Part shown: positions 24,161 to 34,537 of the stretch, piece by piece
How the letters are laid out: each line of letters opens with the position of its first letter
Numbering within the stretch: the first letter of the stretch is position 1
NCBI GenBank assembly: GCA_905221605.1
Contig: CAJNDS010002761.1
Span: forward strand, 225,860-289,859
Length of the DNA: 64,000 nt
Reading direction: 5' to 3'
DNA from: Symbiodinium natans
Taxonomy: Eukaryota > Sar > Dinophyceae > Suessiales > Symbiodiniaceae
Program-made: the position numbers and the translations under genes
The notes under the pieces: generated by a model
Database searches by the model: none
Seen by the model: the letters and a program-made list of their open reading frames with translations, nothing else
What the model was told of the DNA's origin: nothing

Positions 24161-24879
24161 ATGGCTGTGCTGTTGGATGCCCTTGGCGTTCGGCGACAGG
24201 GTCTTGTCGCACGCCTCTCATCGCAGCTGGCTTCCTGCATGTTGCAGGGCAGCCGGCGCAATCAGGTTATCCTGCACCTTTTTGTTGAAAGATGCTTCTG
24301 TGACACTGTGACACTCTTCAGATTCATCCTCGCAAAAAGAAAAACCATGTAAGCATCGGTTGCCATCCATTGGAGCATGCCAAGCCAAGGCAAGGTAGCC
24401 TCGGCGGGGCCGTTGTGCTGATCCCCATCTATCCTCCGCATCCTGGCAAACAGTTGAACAACCTCCGCCCCCGCTCGAGCCAGAAGCGTCTGCTAGAATA
24501 AAGGAGTAGCTCTGCCACAACAGGAGAGCAAAGTCCGTGCCAAGGAAGAGAGTTTGGCGGCCGCCGAGCTCTTCGCTTGAGCGCATGCCGGAGATCACAA
24601 TCTCACTGCTCACTTGCCAGTCATGCGTTTGCTGCACATGGTCGGTTGTGGGCCTCATCTCTTAGTTGCAGGAGGCTGCCTCTCGGCAGTTGGCGCAGCT
24701 GAGCTTGGTTGCACTCTTGGCAACCTGGCGGGCAGGAGGCGCCTCCAATGCACCAAGACATGATAAATGTGGGAGGGCAGGTGCTCACCTTGATAGGTGT
24801 CGCGGCTCCTGTGACCACAGAGCTATTGGAGCCTCCACGTGATCGCGAAGGCCGCTTCCTCAGCCTCGCCCTTCAACAG
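24161..24879 (+). CDS. Unknown multi-exon gene, 5' part
   Basis: Three exons join with consistent phase: 24161-24265 (CACCATGG start; MAVLLDALGVRRQGL, 35 codons, GT donor), 24672-24780 (acceptor TTAGTTGCAG; EAASRQLAQLSLVALLATWR, GT donor) and 24821-24879 (acceptor ACCACAG; ELLEPPRDREGRFLSLALQQ, GT donor). The phase match across both junctions is good evidence for a real gene. The encoded region is helical and has no domain I recognise. It probably continues into the frames at 25085-25500. A 146-codon frame on the opposite strand (24218-24658) overlaps the first intron and looks less likely. Confidence 0.5.
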
Positions 24880-25084
24880 GTGTGGTAGCAGCTCCCACCC
24901 CATGAGCTGACCTGCTCATGCGGGGAAGGTATGCAAGTTAACACAGAAACAGATCAGGTTGAGCCCTGCAATCTTCCCAAAAGACACCATCAGCACCCCT
25001 GAATGCGACCATGTTTCAAGCTTCAACCCTCCGCGGCTGCTGGCGTCTTCGTGATGGAGCTTTGTTGTGTTGACATCTCGTCCT

Positions 25085-25500
25085 CTCAGGGCGGTTGCTC
25101 ACGCAGCTGGCGTGGAACCGTTGCGAGATACCCGCGCAGCTGCAACAATGGCGGCTTCCCGGCTTCAGCTTGACGGGAATACACCGGGGGGGGGGGTTGA
25201 CAGTTAAAGTTCTGGGCGATGCCGCAGGCCAGATTTCGTCCTCAGCTTTGGAGCGCTGGATGAGATCTTCTCCCGCACGGCGTCAAACCGAAGAGCTCCC
25301 TGGAGCCTCCGCGTGCCGCACATCCGCGTGAAGCTCGGACTGGAACACAGAAGCCACAAAGCCACGTTCCCTTCCCCGGAGTTGAAGAACGACTCTGGCC
25401 TCGATCCTGCAGATGTTGCCATCTCCTTCTCTGGAGGTGAGCAGGTTACTTTCGCTGCTTTGCTGTCTGCAATGGCAGATCCAGCTGGCAACATGCCATG
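25085..25500 (+). CDS. Candidate continuing exons, possibly C2-like
   Basis: After a CCTCTCAG acceptor one frame reads LLTQLAWNRCEIPAQLQQW, then, past a run of ten G, LTVKVLGDAAG. A second frame from about 25310 reads VPHIRVKLGLEHRSHKATF. LTVKVLGDA and the following RVKLG pattern recall the first strands of C2 domains, but the calcium-binding aspartates are not evident and frames do not join cleanly. It could be part of the gene starting at 24161. Confidence 0.25.
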
Positions 25501-26230
25501 TGGCAGTGAGGGCGCAGCTGGGAGTCCAGGTCCTTGTTGGCAATTTTTCTATATTCCCCTTCAGAGTTTTTTGTTTATATAAAACCCAAGAGGATATTCA
25601 AGACATTATTTTTATTAAGTTTCTAAGGGGAGTAGAGTTTTGGGCTTGTGTTGGCTATTCTTGCATTTTTTGCATTCCAAGTGCAGCTGGAGCTGGTTTT
25701 GTTGTTCGATGAATTGCTTGTGTCTGTGCTTGGCTTCAATACAGGACCACAGGTCTCAACCTTGATGCACATGTTTTGTATTCTGTTGTTAACCGGAAGC
25801 ACATTCCATTGGGAAGGACTACCCAAAGATACAACTACGCCATGAAGCTATACGCGTCAAAACCGAGTGCACGAGCTGGTTGCATCGGCGCATTTAAATT
25901 TACAGTATATTTACAACAGTGAGTGACTGTGGTTTTGGTTTTCGTTTTCAATCGTACAAGCACGGTGACCACAAAGCTGTTTGGTTATCGGTTGCTGGAT
26001 TCTGGTTTCACTACACTGATGGCTTCCATGGGCAAACCCAATACAGCAACCAGAGCTTTCATTCTTTTGGATTTGCCCGATTGCACGACAGTCACCAAAT
26101 GTCCCTAAAGTGCTGCCTCCCATTTTTGAGCGTTGCAGGTCCTTCTACATACCGTAGTGGATGTGAATTTTCGCTTCTCATTACTCTGTTCAAGAGGCTC
26201 GCCTTGAGCCACCCCCAAATGTGGTCCCAG
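25501..26230. other. No gene recognised
   Basis: AT-richer DNA with short frames only, on both strands. Confidence 0.45.
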
Positions 26231-26747
26231 GATTGTGCGGCTGCTGCGGATGGCCCAGGAGCGATGTTCAAGCGCCCCTGAGCATCCCCGAGAGCGTCCT
26301 TGGTGGGAACGGGAACGCGAGTCCCGAGACACCCTTGGGCTTCCAGGGCCCTGGCCCCCGAAGCGCCTGCCAAAGCTGCAGACGATGTGGGTGGCAGTGG
26401 ATGCTGCAGATCCCAGCCGCCAGGGCCGCACCGTTGATGGTCATGTCTACTACTGGAACCGTGAAACCAACGAAACCACCTGGACCAGCCCCTGGGGTGG
26501 CCGACGGTCGCAGCTTCGCTCCAGGATGCTCCAGGTGCCGTCTCCCAATGGGTCTCTTGGTGCCCGGGTTACCCGGAACTCGGGCAGGATCATGTTTGGG
26601 CGCCGCTCAGCTGGTCGTCAGGTTCGGAATGCCCAGGCGAGCTTGGTGCTCGAATACATGAGCCGAAGGCCGACTCGACAAGCAATGGCGCCGGAACTCC
26701 AGGAACTCCAGGAACCGTCGCCTCCCTTGCGACGGCGAGTGGCCTAA
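26231..26747 (+). CDS. WW-domain protein, terminal exon
   Basis: After a GGTCCCAG acceptor, an open frame of about 170 codons ends at TAA 26745-26747. It carries one WW domain: Trp in TMWVAVDA, then GHVYYWNRETNETTWTSPWG, with the two Trp, the Tyr-Tyr-Trp-Asn core and the final Pro all present. WW domains bind proline-rich peptides and are common in splicing and transcription factors. The region before it is rich in Arg, Glu and Pro (RERPWWERERESRDT), as in spliceosomal WW proteins. The first in-frame ATG is at 26250. Upstream exons are not identified. Confidence 0.65.
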
Positions 26748-27432
26748 AAGAAGAAAGGACCTTCAGATTGCCTTATGCCTTATGTACAGCGCTTGTTTCT
26801 GAGCCTTCGTCTTAGGCATCTGCTTGGGTTTCCCCCACGCATTCATGTGCTGGGCATGGTTGGATCCGTGATTTTTGCACCTCTTGGCTCTAGCACCGAA
26901 CCCTGTCGAAGGCATGCCACACTGAAGCCCCTCACGTCGGCATGCCGCCCTCGCAAGGGCTCTGATTCCGTATAGTCATGGCTCCTCAGCCACGGAAATG
27001 CCTGCTCAGGCCGGCCTCGTTTCTTCTGGAACTTTGGAGTGAAGCAGCAACGGTAAACACTCTGCCGACATATCATAGGAGAGATTATGACCCCTCACGT
27101 CGACAGCAGAGCAAGCATAGCAAGCATTGTAGCTTTGCGTGGGCGGCAGTGGGATGTTTAATGCTCTGTGTGTGTGTGTGTGTGTAAGAAAAGCTTATCG
27201 CTTTTGGGGCTCCTGGCGGCCTTGGAGGCCACGAGTTGGAGCCTTACTACTTCTTTGTGGCCATGTGGCGGCTGATCGTGCCTCTTCGTGGTACGGGGGG
27301 GGGGGGGGGGCTCATTTTCGGTTTGGCTTCTGAATCTTTCGGAATGTGGAGGGACACATACAACACTAGGGTGAACGGTGTTGGAAGGAACCTTCGGTTG
27401 AGATTGAGGCGATCACTCCTGGTCCTCGGCAG
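26748..27432. other. Probable intergenic or intronic DNA
   Basis: Contains a (TG)n tract at about 27165-27186 and a run of about 15 G at 27295-27310. No domain found. Confidence 0.45.
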
Positions 27433-27554
27433 AAGTGGAAGCCTTTGAGGATGCTTCTCTGATGCGTATTCAGCTCCTTCAGCTCCAGTTTGACTTGGAG
27501 AAGGCGCCCAACGACCAGGACTCCATTGCGTCAGCACTGCCAGAAAATCCGTAG
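27433..27554 (+). CDS. Candidate terminal exon, unknown protein
   Basis: After GGTCCTCGGCAG a frame reads VEAFEDASLMRIQLLQLQF then DLEKAPNDQDSIASALPENP and stops at TAG 27552-27554. The composition (acidic and Leu/Gln-rich helix) is typical of protein. No start codon in the exon and no family recognised. Confidence 0.35.
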
Positions 27555-28089
27555 TGCTCACAAGGCTTTCAGTTTGATGATATCATATGAAGTAGGGTTT
27601 ATACTACTGTTATTGGTGAGTGTATATAAGGTTGCTTTTGAATTTTGGTGAGTGTACATATTGGGTGTCCTTTTGGGGATACAAGAAATACATACCCTAT
27701 ACTTCATATTTAATTTGAGGTGCTGCCCCCGTGAAAATTGGGAAGAGTGACCTTTCAGTGGCTTGGCATGACGTGCCACCAGGACCCCAGCATTGTGGTG
27801 GTGCCCCCTCGGCCACACAAATTCCCTGCAGATGAGACGATAAGGCGAGGCAAGTAGAGTAACTAGAGTTGGGCGTTGCAGATTGTTTCCCTGCGGCTGC
27901 CAGGATAGAGGAGCAGGCTGTTATTCCAACAAGCGCATTCCTCCTCGGCGCAGTGCTCCTAGTGACTGGACACCGCATGCCAGGCCACATAATTGTGTAA
28001 CTGGAAGGCGCTTGTTTAGTAGACTGCTTCTTGTCAGTGTTCCAAGAGCAAGGCCTGTGACACTTGTGATGATTTAGACAAGAGCAGGC
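27555..28089. other. No gene recognised
   Basis: AT-rich stretch (27560-27730) followed by GC-richer DNA with short frames. Confidence 0.4.
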
Positions 28090-30617
28090 ATGCTTGCAAC
28101 ATATTTCGCGGGGCAGTCGAGCTTTGCCCTCTACATGAAGCTCGTGCTTTCCGAAGAGACCGTCTCAAGAGAGCTGAAACTTGAGAGGATGCCAGCTGCC
28201 TTTTTGGTGACTGCCATCCAACGGTCGTGGCTTTCTTGTCCCTTGGTTTGGGAATGGCCTTGCTGTATTCTCGCCCTACCGCTACATTTCCCAGGGCTCT
28301 CAAAGCTGAGAAGCTACTTGCGGTCCTTCTCTTTTCCGCAGCCGTAGCCGTCAATATCGGGTTGAACAACTTCAGCATGTCGTTGCTGCCTGTGTCCCTC
28401 AACCTGGTAATTTCGCTCCTGTATTCCCGGTGACGCTGGTGCTACAGCAGCTGCGCAGCAATGCGGCCCTCTTGACCGCGAGCCGGGTTGGACTGCTGGA
28501 TGTGCCTTGGCATGAGTTCTTTAGGCACCGTTGCTATTTGAGCGTGCGCATGGCCACGACAGGGCGGAGAGGTGTCTTGCTCAGAGCAAAGCCAGCTAAG
28601 GTCAGCTTGATGGTGGCTGGTGTTGCCTGTGCTGCGGTCAGTGCGCTGGCCGAAAGTGCAACCTCTGGGCATGAACCAGCGCCTCACCTGATGCTCGGCG
28701 GCTTGAATGCAGCCTCTGGCACTGCCCAAGACTGTCCAAGACATGTGCAATGAGCCCTAACACTGCCGCTCTTGTGATAATGATTACATTAAGAACTATA
28801 TTACATGCTTATATTTTATATGGTTGAATTAGTATCTGTCATATTCGCATAGTAGTGTATTATACTACTATATGCTTATATTGTGATATTGTTGTACTAT
28901 TATATTTAAGTATATTGCTGTTGTTGATATTTGTTGATGATTTTTGATGGTAGTAAATTGCTGAAGGTGTTTTGATGTGCTCCCTCGGAGATGTTGCTGC
29001 AGCCATGACCTTGATCTTGGCATCGGCGTTTGGGAGCACGTTGGACCCGCCGCTGAATCCTTTAGACACGCCCCTTGTCTTCAGCTTAGTGCTTCGGAAC
29101 CTCTGGCAGCGCCAAAGTCAAGGGCTTTAAACCGGCCATTTCCGACCCCAAGGATTTTTTACATGGCTGTGCCCTGCGCCTTAACGCTGCTGCCAGCATC
29201 TCTCTATGCCTCACACCCGGTGGATTGGCCCAACTTCGGCGTACTCACAGACTGGGAGGCCAGGCCCGGGCCCAGGTCTTCCATTCTGATCTCTATTTGC
29301 ATCTAGTATTACGTGTATATATATATGTGTGGGTATATATGTATGTATATGTATGTATGTGTGTAGATAAGCACGCAGGCAGGCAGGTAGGTATGTGTAC
29401 GTATGTACGTATGTACGTAAGGTTTAGCGTTTGGTGTTAGGGTTCGGGGTTGAGACATTAAGGCTTCGGGTTCAGAGTTTAGGTATTACATCCGGTTTAG
29501 GGTCTATAGGGGGGTTGAGTCCCTGACTTCACCCGCACTCAAGACTGCCAAGCTGCTTTCCTAAACCCTAAACCCTAAGCCTTTAAGCCCTGAGTGCAGC
29601 CGCCGCTCTTCAAAAACCATGGGCTGTCCTGCGCACAGCATTCTAAGCCCCCACAGGAAGGAGGGTTTAGGGTTTCGGGTTTAGGATTTGGGGTTTAGGG
29701 CTTGGGGAAGACATCGACCCCAACTCTAGTCCAATGTATAAATAGGTTCCCTAGACAGCTAGGTTTGGTTTTTTGCGTATATGGGTGTATATCTGCATGT
29801 GAACACAAGAACAAGTCCATCTGCGTGTGTATGTGTGTATACATTTGTTATTCTATGCGTTCCATGTAGTATACATACTCTCATTGTTCTCCGTCTCGCT
29901 TTGCTTGGCCTGTTGTCTTGCTGCAGGTCTATCAAAAAGTTCACGTCCTCAGTCCAGGCACCATCTTCCTGGTAATCGCATCAGGAATTGTTTCTGCTGG
30001 CTACAACTTCATTCAGTACACCGTGGTGCAGTCTTTGTCTGCAACTCTGGCGTCCACTTAGCACCTGTTTCTTTACATCTCTTTGAGTCTTCGAGTACTG
30101 GTATCAGACGAGTTCTTTGAGAATTTGACAGGCGCAGTCTCTGGAAGTAAGTCAGAAATCCTCGACCACATCCCACCCCCCCACCTCCCCCCGGATCCTT
30201 CTTCCCAATTCTCGTCCCCAAATAACCTTCAGTCAACAACAAATCCTCAACACATATTCGTCAAAAGATGCTCCAGATTACCCTTCTCGTTTGTTCGAGA
30301 TGCCCGGCTGGCTTCGGCCAGGGTTTCTTAAGAACGAAGCTGAAGTATTCGTGAAGAAACAGCATTTGCTTGATTTCCAGATGGTTGTAATCTGTGCTGC
30401 GCCGGCCAAGGCGAGTCACGCAGCCTTTGCGGGAAACTTTAACAAAGCCGCTACGATCTCAATCTCCATCTGCTTGGGGCTAGAGACTCTTCCTGGTGGC
30501 AAGTGGAAATTCGTCATGCTACTAGGAATTGCTGGGAACATCCTTGCGTTCACAGCATGGAGTTACCTTCAAGCAATGCGTAATCCAAGCAAGGAAGAAG
30601 GGAAAAGCCCATCCTGA
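28090..30617 (+). CDS. DMT-superfamily transporter (nucleotide-sugar/triose-phosphate type)
   Basis: Exons with matching phases: 28601-28718 (VSLMVAGVACAAVSALAES), 28991-29069 (AMTLILASAFGS, then NPLD), 29153-29258 (IFYMAVPCALTLLPASLYAS), 29927-30040 (SPGTIFLVIASGIVSAGYNF) and 30411-30617 (HAAFAGNFNKAATISISI, ending TGA). These match the later transmembrane helices of the drug/metabolite transporter superfamily, whose members exchange nucleotide sugars or phosphorylated sugars in Golgi or plastid membranes. All four introns between these exons start with GC. The 5' exon region (28090-28480; FALYMKLVLSEETVSREL, then NIGLNNFSMSLLPVSLNL) is homologous but broken by apparent single-base shifts near 28218, 28413 and 28424. 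So this is a pseudogene, or the assembly has small errors. Substrate unknown. Confidence 0.7.
29259..29926 (+). other. Transporter intron with degenerate telomere-like repeats
   Basis: This 668-nt intron starts with GC and ends TTGCTGCAG. It contains TATATGTATG and GTACGTATG microsatellites (29310-29420). It also has degenerate TTTAGGG-type repeats in both orientations (29420-29515; CCCTAAACCCTAAG at about 29563-29578; GGGTTTAGGGTTTCGGG at about 29665-29700). Confidence 0.65.
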
Positions 30618-31237
30618 GCGATCCATGCCGAACCAAGAAAAAACTTCAATCCAGCAGAAGAGTGAGAGCTGCAAGACGTGACGCAGGTTGTGGCAAACGT
30701 GCGAGTTGGCGCATTCCTGTGTATTCCAATTGCTTCGCAGCTGTTTCTTCGTCAAGCTGGTTGGGCCTTTGCACACTCCCTTGGCTGCGACCATGGACAG
30801 GCCGGGATGGTGTGGAGGGTGTCTTGAGATGGCAGCATCAAGGCACAAAGTGAGTAACTACCACACGCCGTGTTGTGGTCGCGCCAAGGAGCTGGTTGAA
30901 GCAAGGCTGTTAAACTGGCGAACGTCCCCTTATAACCTTGACTATGCGGCAAAAGCTTGGCAAAGTTGTCACCCCCCCCCCCCCCCCTCTCTTCCCGACG
31001 TAATCCTTCTTGCAGGTACGCTGGGCTGGATGCAGAGCAGAAGGCTGGCCTCTTGGGCCAAGGGGCACTCTGCAGCTCACACCCCCGACACGCTTCGTCA
31101 AAATTCACTGAGCCTTCTTCTATTTAAAGAAGTACTGCAACATGTTGCAACCCTCTAGGCCTCTAGGATCCATCCTGCAACATATTGCAGCCCTCTACAA
31201 CTCTAGGATCCATCACACGAGTCTCCGAGGGTCACTG
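30618..31237. other. No confident gene; local duplication
   Basis: Contains a run of about 16 C at 30970-30986. A 38-40-bp tandem duplication at 31136-31213 has the shared core CTGCAACAT, TTGCA, CCCTCTA and CTCTAGGATCCATC. A short frame at 30700-30900 lacks domains. Confidence 0.45.
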
Positions 31238-31338
31238 AGCACCACTGGAAGGTGGCACTGCTCTCTCTTCTCCGTGCTGCGGCAGAGGCCGAGCTTGACA
31301 CCGAGGATGCGCGGGTCAAGTTGTGTCAGGCTCTCAAA
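31238..31338 (+). CDS. Candidate terminal exon interrupted by an inverted-repeat element
   Basis: A frame reads HHWKVALLSLLRAAAEAELD then TEDARVKLCQALK and runs directly into the element at 31339. Taking the element and one AAA target copy out would continue the frame as EISQE and a stop, a natural-looking end. The family is not recognised. Confidence 0.35.
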
Positions 31339-31446
31339 GGGGGTTTACGATATTTGGGGTAATTACCTTATTGGGGTCCCAATTTTTTAGGGGATCCTAC
31401 TATTTGGGGGGGGTCTATATGAGGGTCCCTCATGATCGAAACCCCC
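31339..31446. mobile_element. Small inverted-repeat element, family A, copy 2
   Basis: About 108 bp, with ends GGGGGTTTACGATATTTGGGG and a matching inverted end around GATCGAAACCCCC. The interior CCTACTATTTGGGGG...TCTAT is the reverse complement of the core of the element at 20331. It is flanked by AAA on both sides, a likely target-site duplication. It lies at the 3' end of a coding-like frame. Confidence 0.65.
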
Positions 31447-31538
31447 CAAAGAGATTTCGCAAGAATAGGACTTGCCGAACATTGCCCTGACGAAAGCAAT
31501 GCCATGGAAGAGGGTGGGCCCGAGAGAGCCAGTGAGTA

Positions 31539-32872
31539 GCAAGACTCCTCAAGCAGTTCAGCAGCCAATGCGGCGCAGCATTCCAGATGATAAGACCCGC
31601 CAAAATCAATAATTCAGGAAGGCCAGAACTAGGGTTCACACTTGTGAGCCCATTTGAAAGAGAAAGGATGTCGATTGCATCTAAGCCCGAACTGTCGCGC
31701 ATGGTGGCAAAGCAGAAACGGCCTGTGCTTCCGCAGAAACCAGACACCACGATGACAAAAAGCCCTCACCATCATTGCACTCCGACATGCAAGAAAAGTG
31801 CGATTACTGGTACCACAAGAAACCCACCGTTCTTTGTTGAAGCAAAAGCAGAAGAAGAAGAAGAAGAAGAAGAACAAGAAGCCTGAGACATAAAGTCCTT
31901 GAGCATTCGTGAGCGCCCAAGGCGAGCTGCCAGATTTCAAGCCCAGGGCCTGCTTCCAAGAGATCCAGGGGCCCAGCGTCAAAGGAGTCCTTGGGGAAGG
32001 GGGTTTAGGGTTTAGGGTTTAGGGTTTAGGGTTTAGGCTTTAGGGTTTAGGGTTGGAGGGGGGTGAGGCTTGGGGTTTCAGGGGAGGCTTGGGGTTGAAG
32101 GGCAGGTTGTGGCTCGACAGGATGGATGAGCGCCAGCGATCTCCATCTGTGGCTTTCCTCGCAACCGCACCCGGTTGCAGGCGGGGGCTGCTTGCTCTGA
32201 GACTCTGCTCACGCCCATCTACTGACCGTTGCTGGTGGGATGCTACTAAGTTACAAAAGCACTGGCGGCGCACCTTCTTGATTCCTGGACGGCAGGCTAC
32301 AGACTGGAGGACGTCTTGTCTGCCATCAGGCTTCGAGCTGGCTCCCTCGACATCTTCCCAGAGGCAAGGTCGTAGCATGCTGTAGAGATTATGGTGGCAG
32401 CAAGCTCTGAAAGTTGTATCCATGTTCCATGTGCCACTCTTCATCGACAGGACTTTATCCGAATGACGACTCCAAACTTCCGTTCTGGGGCTTACTTGAA
32501 GGACAGCCTAGTTCAGAAGGTCGGCTGTCAGGTGATTGCGGGCGCTTGTGTCCAGGAGCTTGCTATTTCCCGCACGTTTTTGCCGTACCTCTCCTACGAA
32601 CGACCGCTGAAGCACGAGGTGGCATATCGACTGTGCCAGTGGCTGGCCTGAAACAATCCAATGCTGATGGGGGCGAGAGTGGGGCGGGTTCTGCACCGGA
32701 CTTAGCCCAAGGCTCTTCCTCTTGGAGTTGGACTTCATGAGCCGCCTGCGCTTTCATCAGAAGCGCATGCGGCAGGCCGCACCCCGAGTCGTTTTTTTTT
32801 CCAGAACCCTGAAAAGAAGAAGCGCACAACCGAAGGATCCGAGGTCGGATTTCATGTTCGCGTGGCTCTCAG
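31539..32872 (+). other. Unresolved region with telomere-like block
   Basis: Contains a (GAA)n tract at about 31848-31880 that creates a poly-Glu frame, and TTTAGGG repeats at 32001-32054. Two frames at 32391-32740 overlap (one reads FIRMTTPNFRSGAYLKDSLV, the other YPNDDSKLPFWGLLEGQP after a GACAG acceptor); at most one is real. A run of T before CCAG at about 32794-32803 looks like a splice acceptor leading toward the exon at 32873. Confidence 0.35.
32001..32054 (+). repeat. Interstitial telomere-like repeat (TTTAGGG)
   Basis: About seven TTTAGGG units, one changed to TTTAGGC, between 32001 and 32054. TTTAGGG is the plant-type telomere unit, also reported from dinoflagellates. Single-copy DNA flanks it on both sides, so it is internal. 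Confidence 0.9.
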
Positions 32873-33447
32873 GTGGCCATCTCCGGGATTAACATCGTGA
32901 AGTTCCTTGACATGGAGGAAGGCTTCTGTGCAGGTGCCTGGGACGAAGATAGTCTCGATGGCTTTGGGGTTTAAGCCCATGAAGCCCATGAAAGCCTGTG
33001 ACAAGAGGAACCAGCAGGTCACAAGCACCATGACACATCCTACTCTTCAGCCTGATCAGCTGCTGCACGATAGTAGTAGAATCCTCGCGCTCTCGCGTGC
33101 CTAAACACCAAACCCTAAACCCTAAACCAGGCATGGGTGGCCTCCTGTCGGCTATGGGAGTTCGCCACGTCCTCACGCAGGGCGTGGCGGGCTACACCCG
33201 CCCACTGGAGCCGATGCTGTGCGAAGCCTTGATGAAGCGCATCAATCCAACGGAGCCCTGGGCCTCACATCAAGGCTCTTATAGGGTTTAGGGTTTAAGG
33301 GTTTAGGGATGTTTAGGGTTTAGGGATGCAAGAAAACGGGTTTAGCGCTTTGTCTACGGGTTCAAGGGTAGCTTCTCACTGGGCAACAAGAAGCCAAGCT
33401 CTGACATGCATGGTCTGCGCATGATAGCAGTCTCGAAGGCTTCTTAA
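32873..33447 (+). CDS. Unknown gene with a telomere-repeat intron
   Basis: Exon 33131-33285 encodes MGGLLSAMGVRHVLTQGVAG and on to EPWASHQGSYR. Exon 33346-33447 encodes RFVYGFKGSFSLGNKKPSSD and on to AVSKAS, then TAA. They join in phase across a 60-nt intron. The preceding intron ends in CCCTAAA repeats (33104-33127) before CAG. An earlier exon at 32873-32968 (VAISGINIVKFLDMEEGFCA, 32 codons, GT donor) probably belongs to the same gene, but its phase does not join directly, so an intermediate exon may exist in 32980-33100. No family recognised; no signal peptide or transmembrane helix seen. Confidence 0.5.
33286..33345 (+). repeat. 60-nt intron made of TTTAGGG-type repeats
   Basis: The interval begins GTTTAGGGTTTAAGG and ends ACGGGTTTAG, so the repeat itself supplies the GT donor and AG acceptor. 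At least five TTTAGGG-like units are visible. Exons on both sides are open and in the same phase. Confidence 0.65.
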
Positions 33448-33471
33448 GTTGAGTTTGAAGCAGTCACAAGG

Positions 33472-34041
33472 ATGTCTGTCGAGGCCAGCATATCATGTCA
33501 TGCTAAGGATGCGGCCTTTTTTCCAGCCGACCACCTGGGTCGGCTGCTAGACATGCCGCTACCAACAGCAACCCAGTATTACACTTGGGCCGATCGCATG
33601 GACCGAAGCCCGCTGACTGACAGCTACCTCTACCGCTCTGCCAGCCCAACGCGCCTTTCCTTCGAGAGCTACCGCGAGACCAGCCCTTCGGGGCGCATCC
33701 GGCCGGCCTCACCCAGAGCTATGTCGCCCAGAGCTACGTCGCCCAGAGCTATGTCGCCCACACTGCGCGGCAGTCGATTCTTGGAGCCTGTGAGTCCCAT
33801 GAGCCCAGTGACGCCGCTGCCAGACTACTTGCTGCCGGACTCACGACCCCCACGGCACAGCGGATCAAAAGACTGGGATACCTGGTCACCCTCCCCAGCT
33901 CGGCGGCACTATCTCTCGGAGCTGTCGACCCAGGACCCTGGCCTGTCCTTTGAAAGGAGCCTTGCGGACACCTACGTGTCGTCGCCTGCAGCTGTGGCTC
34001 GGAAGCGACTTTTCCAAGCCCAACTCACCATGGGCATGTAA
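33472..34041 (+). CDS. Ser-Pro-rich low-complexity protein
   Basis: A single open frame of 189 codons, ATG 33472 to TAA. The N-terminal part includes DHLGRLLDMPLPTATQYYTW. The middle is rich in Ser-Pro (SPRAMSPRATSPRAMSP, about residues 78-95), with further SP/TP sites at about residues 108-115. Such sites are typical targets of proline-directed kinases, so a regulated, disordered cytoskeletal or nuclear protein is possible. A splice acceptor (TTTTTTCCAG at 33515-33524) could make the true N-terminus shorter. No catalytic domain. The high proportion of C or G at third codon positions supports coding. Confidence 0.55.
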   Translation: MSVEASISCHAKDAAFFPADHLGRLLDMPLPTATQYYTWADRMDRSPLTDSYLYRSASPTRLSFESYRETSPSGRIRPASPRAMSPRATSPRAMSPTLRGSRFLEPVSPMSPVTPLPDYLLPDSRPPRHSGSKDWDTWSPSPARRHYLSELSTQDPGLSFERSLADTYVSSPAAVARKRLFQAQLTMGM

Positions 34042-34537
34042 CAGCACGTGCCAACATGTGAACGCCCAGGTGAGGTCCTACTCCCCACGACCCCTCTCTG
34101 CAGGCGCATGTGCTTGCATGACAATGCTTCCTTGGACGTGGAAAGTGTGTCTATGGCGCCCTAAAGCAGTATAATCATGGAAGAGTATAGGTAGGCATCC
34201 CAGCATATATTTCTCAGCTGTCCACGAGGCCGAGGCCTTTCGTCTGCAGCATCTCCCGGTGCATCTCCATCCTTGGGATCTCCATTTCCTCGCCGTTCTC
34301 TACACTTCCTGGACTCGCACGCCGCTGGGCCTTTTTAGGATTCTTTCGCATGGCCAGCAGATCTCATTGCTCATGCACTTGTGTGATGAACGCATGACCG
34401 CTCTTCACCATGTGGGCGCACTTCCGAAGGCTCAACATGGCTGCTTGTCAGCTGTTCGCGCAAGTTTGAGTTGGCTCAGGAACAGCGCGCTTTGCAACAG
34501 CCGCTTGCATGCAATCGCCCCCGAATGATGCACAGCC

